A stretch of 64,000 bases of DNA. Origin: an uncultured bacterium (lineage in GTDB: Bacteria > Cyanobacteriota > Vampirovibrionia > Gastranaerophilales > Gastranaerophilaceae). A program made the translations under genes and the position numbers. Where the stretch lies: contig CASFPS010000003.1 of assembly GCA_949296355.1 (NCBI GenBank), positions 31,111 through 95,110 on the forward strand, in the 5' to 3' direction. Below the pieces are notes generated by a model, which searched no databases, was not told the DNA's origin, and saw nothing but the letters and a program-made list of their open reading frames with translations. Shown here one piece after another: positions 44,059-53,700 of this stretch. The stretch's first letter is position 1; each line of letters opens with the position of its first letter.

Positions 44059-45098
44059 AGATTAACAACAACTTCTCCGACAACTTTGCCGGAAATTGTT
44101 CTTATTTTGTTATCAAAATCAATCTTACCCCAGCCCAGACGATTAATCGTTTCTAAAACCGCAAATCTTCTCGCTTCCATTGAGCAGTCGTTAATTTTGA
44201 CAACAAAAGCGTCCTGTTTTTTCGTATTCAAAACAACACAAAGCCCGCCGGCTCCGACTTTTGCAACAAGCCCGTCTGTTTTTTCAATAATTTCCGTATC
44301 CAGCCGGTTTTCTCCGCCAAAAATGTATGGATTTTTAATAATTGCGTTGATTATTTTATCGTATTTTAATAAATTTATGTAACCGCAAAGCAGATTATAA
44401 AGCGGCATGCTTACAATCGGCACACCACAGCCGTCATTGGTAATGGGATAGTGAGAGGAATTAAAGTTTTTCTGACACCCCCCTTCGGTCTCCGACCACT
44501 TCCGCCGCAAGGGGGGAAGAGTTTCTTGCGCTAGATTAGCGCGCTTTCTTCCCCCCTTGCGGGGGAAGTCCCAGAGGGAATGGGGGGTATTTTCACAAAC
44601 TTTTTTTTCTCCCTCAATTCTGCACATTTCATATATCTTCTTAATAACAGCCTGCTGAAGAGGGTGTTCAAGCTCATAATAATTTTCCGTATCCCAGCCG
44701 TTAATCTTGCACAAAACCAGAAACCCGAGATGTTTTCCGGAACAATTATTATGAATTTGTGAAGGTTTTTCTCCTCTTAAGAGCATTTTATCCTGCATAA
44801 TCCTTGATAAAGGCGCATGAACTCCACACTTAAGCATATCTTCGGTTATACCGTATTTTTTCATAATCCCGCGTGCAGCTTCCAGATGACACTCCTCGCC
44901 TGCATGAGAGCCGCAGCAAAGAGCAAGCTCCTTATCCGTTAAATCAGCGTCATAGTCGACAAGAAGCGCAGCCTGCAAAGGTTTTGCACAGGAGCGGAGA
45001 TAATAGGGTTCCGGATAAATATTCCCCTCCGCATAACGAAGTAATTTACCCTCATGAAACTCTTCAATCAGACCATCGCGGATATAATCTATACGCAT
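44055..45098 (-). CDS. L-asparaginase, Rhizobium etli type (class 3)
   Basis: Hydrolyses asparagine. 347 residues with class-3 signatures R-S-C-A-K-P-L-Q (35-42), C-C-G-S-H-A-G-E-E (61-69), N-C-S-G-K-H-L-G-F (118-126) and N-D-G-C-G-V-P (221-227), covering the catalytic Ser/Lys pairs and Cys/Lys ligands. Residues about 167-212 (46 aa, rich in Arg, Lys and Trp) have no counterpart in the family layout and are encoded by a long palindromic repeat. The insertion lies between two conserved blocks, so activity is uncertain. No ribosome binding site is obvious. Confidence 0.87.
   Translation of the reverse strand: MRIDYIRDGLIEEFHEGKLLRYAEGNIYPEPYYLRSCAKPLQAALLVDYDADLTDKELALCCGSHAGEECHLEAARGIMKKYGITEDMLKCGVHAPLSRIMQDKMLLRGEKPSQIHNNCSGKHLGFLVLCKINGWDTENYYELEHPLQQAVIKKIYEMCRIEGEKKVCENTPHSLWDFPRKGGRKRANLAQETLPPLRRKWSETEGGCQKNFNSSHYPITNDGCGVPIVSMPLYNLLCGYINLLKYDKIINAIIKNPYIFGGENRLDTEIIEKTDGLVAKVGAGGLCVVLNTKKQDAFVVKINDCSMEARRFAVLETINRLGWGKIDFDNKIRTISGKVVGEVVVNL
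44463..44600 (-). repeat. palindromic repeat inserted in frame in the asparaginase gene
   Basis: About 138 bases containing a large inverted repeat: CCGCAAGGGGGGAAGA (44512-44527) against TCTTCCCCCCTTGCGG around 44547-44562, with a smaller hairpin TTGCGCTAGATTAGCGC in the loop. Related to CTTCCCCCGCAAGGGGGG and GCTCAATTAGCG pieces in the intergenic blocks at 1-130 and 660-725. The length is a multiple of three and the frame stays open. Confidence 0.78.
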
Positions 45099-45101
45099 AG
45101 C

Positions 45102-45878
45102 CTAAAACTCTTGAACTTCCGGTTCTTTTTCAGGCTCTTTATGTTCTTTTATATAAGTAAGAATTGCGTCAATCTTCTGGCGGAGAATCTCGTTTTCTTC
45201 CTTGAGCTTTGTATTTTCAACCCTGATATCGTATTTTTCTTTCTCCATTGCAATTGTCGGAATATCATCAGGATTAAGCGAAAATCTCTTTCCGGCTTCT
45301 TCCTTCATAAACATAATACTTTTGACATCTCTGTCAGCAATAAATCCCATCTGAACCATCAATTCCGCAATAAAAACGTGCTTTCCGGATTCATTCATTT
45401 CCTGTTGTTTATTCAAAACTTCGTCAAGCTGCTCAATTGTCATCTTTCCGGCACGGATAAAATATTCACCGGTTCTGTATTTTCCGGCAAGAAATCCGGC
45501 AGTTGCACTAACAGAGTTTGTTACTTTGTTAGAAAAGAATCCGGAAGTTTTGCAGAACATAAAGGCTTTTGCAATCTCTTCAATAGTAAAATTGTTTTCA
45601 ATTGCAATTTCAACAAGCGACATGCCTTTTGAACAGCCACTCATAAAAGAATAAATCATCTCATCATACTTTGATTCTTTGGTATCAAGTTCATTCTGCC
45701 CCTGCTCTGATAATGCCGGACGATATGTATGAAACAAATCTCCTTCCTGCACATCAAGAAACTCATTACTCAAATAAGTCGTCAAATCATTTGATAAATT
45801 CAGGAAAATTGTCTGCTTAATCCACAAAGGAAACGCCAGCATTTTCTCCATAAAATCTATAAATAAACTATTGCTCAT
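45102..45878 (-). CDS. hypothetical protein with GspE-N/MshEN-like segment (258 aa)
   Basis: No firm family. Residues about 140-195 read G-E-Y-F-I-R-A-G-K-M-T-I-E-Q-L-D-E-V-L and later I-A-E-L-M-V-Q-M-G-F-I, the double pattern of the N-terminal domain of type II secretion/pilus ATPases, which in some proteins binds cyclic-di-GMP. The last 45 residues form a coiled coil ending in acidic repeats. AAGGG supports the ATG at 45878. It is divergent from the flaG-fliS operon by 87 bases, so a role in motility control is possible. Confidence 0.6.
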   Translation of the reverse strand: MSNSLFIDFMEKMLAFPLWIKQTIFLNLSNDLTTYLSNEFLDVQEGDLFHTYRPALSEQGQNELDTKESKYDEMIYSFMSGCSKGMSLVEIAIENNFTIEEIAKAFMFCKTSGFFSNKVTNSVSATAGFLAGKYRTGEYFIRAGKMTIEQLDEVLNKQQEMNESGKHVFIAELMVQMGFIADRDVKSIMFMKEEAGKRFSLNPDDIPTIAMEKEKYDIRVENTKLKEENEILRQKIDAILTYIKEHKEPEKEPEVQEF

Positions 45879-45965
45879 GAAATATACCCTTCTTTTATAT
45901 GATGAACATACGAGCATTATATCATAATATGTAATAAGTTAGAAGATGTAAAGGAACCTTCATAT

Positions 45966-46424
45966 ATGGGCATGGATGGTTTATCAATTGCAAATACCGG
46001 CGTAGTCAAGGAATCAACATCAGCCGAATATGCAAGTAAGACCGAACAGGCAATTCATTCCGAAGCCTTACAGGACTCGCAGCAGGTTCAGAACTTGAGC
46101 GTCAATCAGAGAATCAGGCGCAAAGACGACGATGAAGAGAGTTCTGATAAAAAACAACAGCCGCAAAACGAAGAAGAGTTTCATGACGGGCTTGAGGAAA
46201 CTCAGGAAAATCCGGCTGAAGAAGAAGACACTGAAGCCGACATTGAAGACATTGAAAATCCTAACAAAGATTTTTATGTTAAATTAAATGTAAAAGATGA
46301 TATAATAGAATTATATGACAGTGCAACAAACAAATTAATAGAAACAATTTCCGGAAATGAACTTGGGGAACTAGTACAAAAACTGAATATGGCATCCGGA
46401 ATATTTGTAAACAAGAAGGTATAA
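45966..46424 (+). CDS. flaG: FlaG-like flagellar protein
   Basis: 152 residues. The C-terminal 50 residues (F-Y-V-K-L-N-V-K-D-D-I-I-E-L-Y-D, then I-E-T-I-S-G-N-E-L) match the FlaG fold; the first 100 are polar, acidic and probably disordered, longer than in most FlaG proteins. FlaG influences filament length. It is first in a three-gene cluster with fliS two bases downstream. AAGGA precedes the ATG at a rather short distance. Confidence 0.8.
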   Translation: MGMDGLSIANTGVVKESTSAEYASKTEQAIHSEALQDSQQVQNLSVNQRIRRKDDDEESSDKKQQPQNEEEFHDGLEETQENPAEEEDTEADIEDIENPNKDFYVKLNVKDDIIELYDSATNKLIETISGNELGELVQKLNMASGIFVNKKV

Positions 46425-46425
46425 A

Positions 46426-46908
46426 ATGCCTCCGAGAAATCCATACGAAAAATACATAAAACAATACCAGACAAGTAATATCACAACTGCAACACCTGAA
46501 AAATTAATGATATTGCTATTTGACGGCGCACTTCAATTTTTACAGAAAGCCAAAACAGCAATAGCAGAAAATAATATTAAAGATAAGGCTGAAAATATTG
46601 AAGGTGCAAGAAAAATTATCCGCGAACTTATGCGGACTATTGATCTTGAAAACGGAAACAGTGTGGCAAAACAGCTTTTCAGGTTATATAACAAAATGGC
46701 TATGAACCTTATAAGGGCAAATGTTACGCGTGATGCCGGAAAAATAGATGAGGTTATTCAGGATATAACTAACATCCGGTGGGGATTCCAAAAAGCAATT
46801 GATATTAAAAACGGAACGATTACAGTTGAAGAAGCTATGAACGAAATGCCGCAAAATCAGCCTCAGCAGCATCCGGCTTTAAGAGAGGATAACAATGATG
46901 CAGGATGA
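46426..46908 (+). CDS. fliS: flagellin export chaperone FliS
   Basis: 160 residues. N-P-Y-E-K-Y-I-K-Q-Y-Q-T-S-N-I (5-19), then T-P-E-K-L-M-I-L-L-F-D-G-A (23-35), is the FliS signature. It binds the C-terminus of flagellin to prevent premature polymerisation. The C-terminal 25 residues are a Gln/Pro/Asn tail. It overlaps the next gene by 14 bases. Flagellin genes are not in the window. Confidence 0.92.
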   Translation: MPPRNPYEKYIKQYQTSNITTATPEKLMILLFDGALQFLQKAKTAIAENNIKDKAENIEGARKIIRELMRTIDLENGNSVAKQLFRLYNKMAMNLIRANVTRDAGKIDEVIQDITNIRWGFQKAIDIKNGTITVEEAMNEMPQNQPQQHPALREDNNDAG

Positions 46909-47272
46909 AAAACAATTTGAACAGTTAATAATGCAATACACGCAGCTTAAAAACGGTTCGGAAGATATATCAAGAATGATTGATAATGAGGACTTTGATA
47001 ACGCTATAACTATGATAAAGAGCCGTGAAAAACTGTTTTTAAGTTGTAAATGCATGCAAAAATATCTTGAACTTACGCCTGTTCAGCAAAAAGAACTTGA
47101 TAAACTTGTTGATGAAATAAGAGAGTTGGAGATTAAAAATATTAAAAAACTGGAAGACGGCAAAGACAGGGTTCTTGCAGAGCTTAAAAAAAGCCAGAAA
47201 ACCCAAAAAATCCAACAGGCTTATGAGTTCAACGCAGACGCAAGCGGCAGTATTGTTAACATTAAAGAATAA
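46895..47272 (+). CDS. FliT-like flagellar chaperone
   Basis: 125 residues, almost entirely helical and highly charged (E-K-Q-F-E-Q-L-I-M-Q-Y-T-Q-L near the start). Sequence identity to FliT is not obvious, but size, helical make-up, S-R-E-K-L-F-L and position directly after fliS are what is expected of FliT, which chaperones FliD. FliD itself is encoded 43 kb upstream. Two ATGs (46895, 46898) are possible. Confidence 0.6.
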   Translation: MMQDEKQFEQLIMQYTQLKNGSEDISRMIDNEDFDNAITMIKSREKLFLSCKCMQKYLELTPVQQKELDKLVDEIRELEIKNIKKLEDGKDRVLAELKKSQKTQKIQQAYEFNADASGSIVNIKE

Positions 47273-47333
47273 ATTGTAAAGTTTTTTAAGAGTGTGATTT
47301 CTAATCTGCATGCTTAAAAGAAAAATGGAAAAA

Positions 47334-47364
47334 CGTAAAAAAGATTGATTTTTTACGCAAAAAA
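47334..47364 (+). terminator. weak terminator after the flagellar cluster
   Basis: Stem CGTAAAAAA (47334-47342) with TTTTTTACG (47349-47357). AT-rich, so only a tentative call. Confidence 0.35.
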
Positions 47365-47388
47365 TTTTTTTATAATTTTTATACCGGT

Positions 47389-48192
47389 ATGCAGATAACA
47401 AATTCTTATTCCCCTAATTTTAATGCAAATCTTAATTCCAGGAAATTAAGGTTCAAGCAGGATGATTTTTTTGTCAAAATACGCGGCTACGGTCAAAATA
47501 AAAAATGGGCAAAAGAAGTTATCAAGACTGCTGACAATGCTGTCAATTTAATAAGAAAAGACACTTCCGCGGAAAATGTTTTGAAACTCATTACTGCAGG
47601 TATCCGGAAAGCAAATAATCTTACAACAGAATTAACAAAAAGATTTTTTACAGGAATTCTCCGCACCCGCCGTGAAGGTTGGAAAACCGGGCATGAATGC
47701 GATTTAACAACGCCTTATTCGCATAATAAATACAAATCATACGCACAAAGGCTCGATTATATTGCAGAACATCCGTTTGAAGGCAGTTACAAAATGGACT
47801 ATTCAAGACCGCGTATTTTTGACGGTGATAAAAAGGTCATTTTACACGCCTCGTCTAAGTACCTTAACAATGTTCTGGATAGAGTCTTTGAACTTACAAA
47901 AGAAATTTTTCCAAAATACATACACGAGGACGTTAAGCCGGACAATCTGGACAAAGTAAATTCAACAATAGCGGAAATCCGATGGCTGATGGCACATTCA
48001 ACCCCGTGGATGAGAGGGTCGGACGCTATATCAAATGTGTTTATGCGTGTAATGTATAAGTCTATCGGGATAAAGTCATACCCGCTTAAAAAAGGTGTTT
48101 CTCTGGATTTGGAAGCCTATTGCACGGAGCTTGAAGAATACAAGAAAAAGTTTACGGAATACTTCTCAAAGCCGCCTAAGATTATTGAATAA
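47389..48192 (+). CDS. orphan protein with conserved-looking W-x3-H-S-T-P-W motif (267 aa)
   Basis: Not assigned to a family. It begins M-Q-I-T-N-S-Y-S-P-N-F-N-A-N, a lineage-style N-terminus. Residues 195-214 (A-E-I-R-W-L-M-A-H-S-T-P-W-M-R-G-S-D-A-I) look like a conserved catalytic or ligand motif, followed by G-V-S-L-D-L-E-A-Y (236-244). The remainder is basic and helical. No signal peptide or membrane segment. TATAAT at 47371 is 12 bases before the ATG and there is no ribosome binding site, so the mRNA may be nearly leaderless. It does not look like a flagellar gene. Confidence 0.6.
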   Translation: MQITNSYSPNFNANLNSRKLRFKQDDFFVKIRGYGQNKKWAKEVIKTADNAVNLIRKDTSAENVLKLITAGIRKANNLTTELTKRFFTGILRTRREGWKTGHECDLTTPYSHNKYKSYAQRLDYIAEHPFEGSYKMDYSRPRIFDGDKKVILHASSKYLNNVLDRVFELTKEIFPKYIHEDVKPDNLDKVNSTIAEIRWLMAHSTPWMRGSDAISNVFMRVMYKSIGIKSYPLKKGVSLDLEAYCTELEEYKKKFTEYFSKPPKIIE

Positions 48193-48660
48193 AATAAATC
48201 CGTTTTTTAATGGTGACCAAGTGATTAGGTGACCTATGTTATTTGTGACTGAGTGATTAAGTGACTAAGTGACTGAGAAATGTAGGTTGGGTGAAACCCA
48301 ACGATAACTTTTTTATTCCGGTGGGAACGCTCACGCTTTTCCAACCCTACACCGGCTTACACAATGGTTGTGGAGCAAGCTCCACACTACTACTAACTGG
48401 TATTAAGCTTTACCCAAATGCAGTCATTTTGAGGGGTAAATGCTCTTGGTTTTGAGTCAGGACCTCCCGGAGTGCTGTCATTGCGAGGCGCGTGAGCGCC
48501 GTGGCAATCCATTCTATTTAATTGTCAAATTTGTTCTGGATTGCTTCGGGCTGAATGGCTGCTCCCTCGCAATGACGCCCTCTGAATGACAGCCCAAAAC
48601 AAACTTGAACAATTTTAATAATTTAATATAATAGATTGCAGCAGCCCAAAAAATGACAAA
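48193..48660. repeat. intergenic repeat mosaic
   Basis: GTGACC/GTGATTAG pieces at 48214-48236; octamer array at 48245-48276; TTGGGTGAAACCCAA hairpin near 48287; GTGGGAACGC/GCTTTTCC hairpin at about 48321-48343; GTGGAGCAAGCTCCAC at about 48370; ATTGC-armed element in reverse at about 48478-48512; then GGATTGCTTCGGGCTGAATGGCTGCTCCCTCGCAATGAC at about 48537-48576. Confidence 0.9.
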
Positions 48661-48674
48661 AAGAGGACAGCGAA

Positions 48675-49694
48675 TTGAATCTGAAAACAGAAATAACAAA
48701 ATTACATTACACAAAAGAACCTAAAGGAGCTTTATTTAATCTGCTAAAATTTTGCTCGATTTTTTATGCAGCGGCAAGCGGAGTCAAAAACCTGCTATAT
48801 GACAAGGGATTTTTAAAACCGGCAAAAGTGGATGCTTATGTTATTTCTGTAGGAAATTTCACCACTGGCGGAGTCGGCAAAACGCCGGTGGTCGCCGAGC
48901 TTGCCAGATATTTTGTTGAAAAAGGCGAAAAGGTCTGCATAATCTCGCGCGGTTACGGGGGAAAATTAAACAATAAAAAGGTCAATGTAATTTCTGATGG
49001 TATAAATCTATTCTATAAAGCTGATATGGCAGGAGATGAGCCGTACTGGCTTGCAGTAAACCTTAATATGTGTGCGGTTTTGACCTGCGCTGACAGGGTG
49101 AAAGCGGCTGAGTATGCAATAAAAAAACTCGGAGTTACGAAGATAATTCTGGACGATGCATTCCAGCACAGAAAGATTCATAGAGACTTAAATATTGTAC
49201 TTGTTGACTCGGAAAAAATGTTCGGAAACGAGAACCTGCTTCCTGCAGGACCTTTAAGAGAAGGCTTGGAAGGCTTTAAAAGAATTGACAGGCTTATTAT
49301 TGTAAGCAAAAACATTGATCACACAAGAGCGGAAAAATTAGCCAAAATTATGACTAAAAAGCAGGGTATCCCGACATTTACGGCAAAAGTCGAACCTGAT
49401 TATGTTTATAATATTGTATCCGGAGAGCATTTGGATAAGGGAACAGAGGTTATGGCACTTTCCGCAATAGGACAGCCGGAACAGTTTTATGCCTTTCTGG
49501 AAAAGGATTACAAGATAAAAAACAAAGTAACTTTTGACGACCATCATCAGTATGTTTTAGATGATATTAAAGATATTGAGGGCAATATTGTTACAACGGA
49601 AAAAGACGGTGTAAAACTCGCGCTTTTGAACCGGACAAATATTTATGCACTCAAACTTAAGACCGTTTTAGATATAGAAAAACTTGTGCTATAA
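48675..49694 (+). CDS. lpxK: tetraacyldisaccharide 4'-kinase LpxK
   Basis: Phosphorylates the 4' position of the lipid A precursor. 339 residues. P-loop F-T-T-G-G-V-G-K-T-P (62-71), S-R-G-Y-G-G (90-95) and D-D-A-F-Q-H-R (near 160-166) are the family motifs. TTG start at 48675 with AGAGG eight bases upstream. It lacks a strong N-terminal membrane segment, having only a short one at about 22-38. Its last bases contain the rnpB promoter. Confidence 0.92.
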   Translation: MNLKTEITKLHYTKEPKGALFNLLKFCSIFYAAASGVKNLLYDKGFLKPAKVDAYVISVGNFTTGGVGKTPVVAELARYFVEKGEKVCIISRGYGGKLNNKKVNVISDGINLFYKADMAGDEPYWLAVNLNMCAVLTCADRVKAAEYAIKKLGVTKIILDDAFQHRKIHRDLNIVLVDSEKMFGNENLLPAGPLREGLEGFKRIDRLIIVSKNIDHTRAEKLAKIMTKKQGIPTFTAKVEPDYVYNIVSGEHLDKGTEVMALSAIGQPEQFYAFLEKDYKIKNKVTFDDHHQYVLDDIKDIEGNIVTTEKDGVKLALLNRTNIYALKLKTVLDIEKLVL

Positions 49695-49695
49695 T
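49667..49695 (+). promoter_or_regulatory. extended -10 promoter of rnpB
   Basis: TTTAGA (49667-49672), 17 bases, TGCTATAAT (TATAAT at 49690-49695 with TG two bases before). It overlaps the 3' end and stop codon of lpxK. Confidence 0.75.
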
Positions 49696-49701
49696 TTTTG
49701 T

Positions 49702-50066
49702 GGAATAAAGCAGCCGGATAATCGCGCTCTTAGGAGTGAGGAAAGTCCGTGCATCCAAGGACAGACCGCCGGAGAAACTCCGGGCAGCGCAAGCTGGCGG
49801 ACAGGACCACAGAAAATATACTGCTAACCGCCTTATTAAGGCAGGAGCGATGGTGCAACGGTGAGTTAAGAGCTTCACCGGCGGTATCGAAAGATACCGA
49901 CCAGGCAACCCCCGGTCGGATGCAAGATGAATGAGACGTTATAAAGGTGTCCGCCTTGTCTCAAAAAATCGCTAGAGCTTTGGAGCAATCCAAAGACCAG
50001 ACAGATGATTATCAGGGAATTTTTCCCGAACAGAACACGGCTTATGAGCTGCTTTATTCTTTTTTA
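49702..50066 (+). ncRNA. rnpB: RNase P RNA (type A)
   Basis: The catalytic RNA of tRNA 5' maturation. The P4-forming signatures are present: GAGGAAAGTCCGTGC near 49739-49753 and ACAGAACACGGCTTATG at about 50029-50045. The closing P1 helix pairs AATAAAGCAGC (49704-49714) with GCTGCTTTATT (50048-50058), followed by a T run that acts as terminator. About 360 bases, normal for type A. Open frames within it on both strands are discarded. Confidence 0.96.
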
Positions 50067-50187
50067 TCAATTTACAGATTAGAAATGTAACGTTTTTGTT
50101 ACAAAGCCGATATTTATAGCAATTTTATCTTATCTCCGGTTTTATATAGAGTATAAAAGTGTAGAAATTGAATGAAAGAAGGTTAAA

Positions 50188-50694
50188 ATGGAGCCGATTA
50201 ACAATTCCGGTGCTGTAAACTATGCAATGACAGTTCCTCAAAACAATCAAATACAACAAGAATACCCTGATTATTCTTCTATGCCGATGGTTTACGAACC
50301 GGAAGTTGAACAGAAGAAATCAGCATCTTCTAATATGCTGGGACTAACTGCACTTGGAATTCTGGCAATTGCAGGTCTTGGCTACGGGTATTCAAAAGGT
50401 AAAAAAGTTTCCGGTCTGAAACAGGAAATTGCACAGCTTAGTGCAGAAAAAGACGCCGCGCTCAAGGCAAAAGACGAAGCTGTTAAAATAAAAGACGAAG
50501 TTACCCAGGCTCTTGATAAAGAAAGAACTCTTACAAGATGGCAGAGATTAAAAAGATTCTTTAATCCGAACTCCGGTTTGACAAAAGAAGAACAGGAAGC
50601 ACGTATTGCTGCTAAAAAAGCGAAACAAGAAGCAAAGAAAGCAGAAAAAGAGGCCGCAAAAGAATCTAAAAAAACTGACAGCGAAAATAAATAG
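50188..50694 (+). CDS. hypothetical single-pass membrane protein with coiled coil (168 aa)
   Basis: A Gln/Pro/Tyr-rich N-terminus (1-45), one membrane segment (about 50-66, L-G-L-T-A-L-G-I-L-A-I-A-G-L-G), a coiled coil (about 73-112) and a Lys/Ala/Glu-rich C-terminal helix (126-168). No family recognised. GAAGG lies before the ATG. A terminator follows. Confidence 0.7.
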   Translation: MEPINNSGAVNYAMTVPQNNQIQQEYPDYSSMPMVYEPEVEQKKSASSNMLGLTALGILAIAGLGYGYSKGKKVSGLKQEIAQLSAEKDAALKAKDEAVKIKDEVTQALDKERTLTRWQRLKRFFNPNSGLTKEEQEARIAAKKAKQEAKKAEKEAAKESKKTDSENK

Positions 50695-50721
50695 CAAAAG
50701 AATTAATTATTCCGTAAAAAG

Positions 50722-50763
50722 AAAAACAGTTCGTGAAAATGTACATTTTCACGAACTGTTTTT
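50722..50763. terminator. bidirectional terminator
   Basis: A perfect palindrome with arms AAAAACAGTTCGTGAAAATG (50722-50741) and its complement (50744-50763). Serves the convergent genes on both sides. Confidence 0.85.
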
Positions 50764-50771
50764 CATAATTC

Positions 50772-53700
50772 CTATTGTGCAGGTGTTGTTTCTGTTTTAT
50801 TGAATTTAAACAGATTCTTCAATTCCTCAGCACTGTTTTTAAGCTGCTCTTTTGTCGCATTCCATTCTTCTTTTGAAGCAGAAACCGCGTCTTTGACAGA
50901 ATTAACCGTATTTGTTAAATCTTCGTTTACCGAAGTTGTTATATCTTTGACCGTTTCTTTTACGGATTTTGTTTCGATTGCGCTTGTATCGACATCTGTC
51001 AGCCACTTAAAGGATTTAACCGAACTTGTACTTTCCAAGCCGCCGTTAAATTGGACTTTGAAGTCTTTATAGCTTGTGCTTCCGCTTGTAAGCGCCGGAA
51101 TTGCATCCGTGTTTTCGCCTTTCGGGTTAGCTGTCAGAGCATCTACGAATTTTGCGGTAGAGCTTCCGAACTTAGGAATATAGGAGAGCAGTTTGTCTGC
51201 GGAAAGCTGCCCGAGAGGTCCTAATTTAGCGACTATTTGCGCGTCCAATCTTCCTAAGACATTAACGTTTGTCGTTCCGTTTATCAGGTTGTATTTGCCT
51301 GAGATATAATAAGCAAGAACTTTTCCGGAACTCTTTACCGGCTCAATCTTTGCCCAGCCGTCTGCAAAATTTAAATTCCCGTCTATATAGTCAAATTTCG
51401 CGGTATCTGCAAGGCTTGTATTGTTAACAAGAGTCTGGGCGGTGGTTTTCAGGATTGAATTAGAAATAATATTACCTGCAAGCAGGAACTGGTCTAATCT
51501 TCCGATTGAGCCGAACGCGCCGTTTTGGACATTGAATTTTAAATTTCCTTTAAGCGACTTCATCATCTCGTTGTAGTCAGTGACGACAAGTGAAAGTTTT
51601 GTATTAAAATTCAAAGTTCCGGTGATTGCGTTTTTAATTCCGACTCCGCCGCGTACGGTTTTTTCGGCATTCATATTTTCGCCGGTCATTTCTACTGTAG
51701 TTTTGGCATTTGTAATATTATAAATAATATTTCCGTTAATTTTTCCGTCAAAAGCGTCGCCTTTGAGGTTGTTCAAATAGAAGTTATCACCCTTTAGCGA
51801 AAAATCTCCCGTCAAATTCTGCGCTTCGATTCCTCCGGAGGCAAATTTTTGAACGACAGCACTTCCGTTAAGGATATGCCCGTTGAGTTTGATGTCCGTA
51901 CCGCCCATTGTGACAGGAATTTCAGGAATCTCAAGCGACGGAATATTAATTGTTCCGCTCAAAATCGGATTCATCATATTCCCTGTAATATAAATATTTC
52001 CCGTAAATGTCATTTTCGATTTATCAAACATAGGAATAACAATTGTTGAGCTTTCTGTTGTCGCATAATTCAAATTCAGGCTCTGCTTTGCGGTATTAAC
52101 CGTTCCTGTAAGAGCCGACTTGATGTCGCCTTTTGTTACAAAATCCAGAGTGATTTTTTCAGTCAGGTAATCTTTGATTTTTCCTGAGAGGTTAAAGTTT
52201 ATTTTTTCAACAGTAACGGGAGTTTCGGAGATTGTAATCTCATTTTCTTTAATTACTGCATTAACCTGCGGAGCGGATATTTTTGCGCACGGATTATCAA
52301 CTAAGATATTTGAACTCTTTGCAGTACCGGAAAATGTTTTGCCGTCGGTTGTAATCCCCAGAGTTGTTGCAGGAAGTTTAAGCGTTGTATTAGAAGGAAC
52401 ATTTTTGATATTGATATTCTTCAAATCCACCTTAACTGCCGGATTAATTTTATCCAGTCTTCCTGTTACATCAGCTTTCATAGAAATTAAGCCCGAGTTA
52501 ACCTGATTATCTTTCATCAAAGCTGCCTGACCGACTGCTACAAGAAGCCCTTTGAGGCTCAAATCATTTGCCGTAAGATGCAAGTCGCTCACCGCATCAC
52601 TTGTAATTGTTCCGTAAAGTTTCAAAGGCTGATTGAGGATAGTAAATCCTATATTATTAATATTGATATTGTTATTGTTTAATTTAACATCGGCATTAAT
52701 GTTATCAACTCCGATTTTGTAGAGACCATAATAAACATCGGCAGACGGAATATTTAAATATCCGTTTGATTTAACGGTTTTTAAGTTTGATTTAATATTG
52801 AAGTTTGCATCAAGCTTTCCGTTGGCGCTAAGTGTCTGTAAATCTTTTATATCAAAAATAACCGCAATATCTTTCACAATCTTCAAAATATTTGCAATCT
52901 CAACTTTTGATTTAAAGTTCAAATCAACATCGGGATTTTTTCCTGTCTTAATAATCCCGTCGATTTTTGAAACCTCATCTTTTGCAGTATAAATATCAGA
53001 CAAAACGTCAATACTGTTTTCTTTAAACTTCAACTTTACAAAGCTCGGGGGTAAATTGATAATTGAAATATTTGTAACTTCTGCCTGACCTTTTATTCCC
53101 TCTCTTGCTATCGTCAGGTCTGCATTTGCTTTCGCTGTCAGGTTGTTAGCGTAAATCCCTTTTAAAATCCCGATTACATCAATTCTTTCAAACTCTTCCT
53201 TCGGTTTTTCTTCCGCCGGAGCAGGGTTGAATACAAGTTCATTCAATTCCATATCCGGCATGATTTTGTTTAAAATTTTTACATCATAGCTAAACTGTTC
53301 GCGCCCTTTCAAAACCGCTTTACCGGAGCCTTTCACCTTAATGCTTTTATTCAAAATAAAATCGCTGATTTTTGTATTAAAACCGCTCAAAGTGTACTCA
53401 TCCGCCCCGTCAGTTATTGTAACTGTATAGTTTTTAACCTCTATATCCGGAAGATGGTTTGATAACTTGAATCCCAGAGGCAGTTCCGTCATTGCGGCAG
53501 CTTGTGTTTTCTCGTTTTCAGAAGCCTTTTGTTCATTTTGCGGGAAATATTTTTCAACCTCAAACATTCCGTCGCTGTTGACTTTTAGATAAGCTTCGGC
53601 ACTTGCAAGCTGGATTGCGTCCACTTCAATCCTTCTTGCAAACAGAGGGATAAGAGACATTTTTACCCTGAAACCGTTTGCAGACAGAACTTTTATATTA

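Noticed and set aside
45054..45632. 192-codon plus-strand frame antisense to the GspE-N-like gene
   Set aside because: No ribosome site; Phe/Cys-rich composition is typical of the reverse of a Lys/Glu-rich gene, and the minus-strand frame has a good start and motif.
49657..49934. Open frames on both strands around 49657-49934
   Set aside because: They fall within the RNase P RNA gene.
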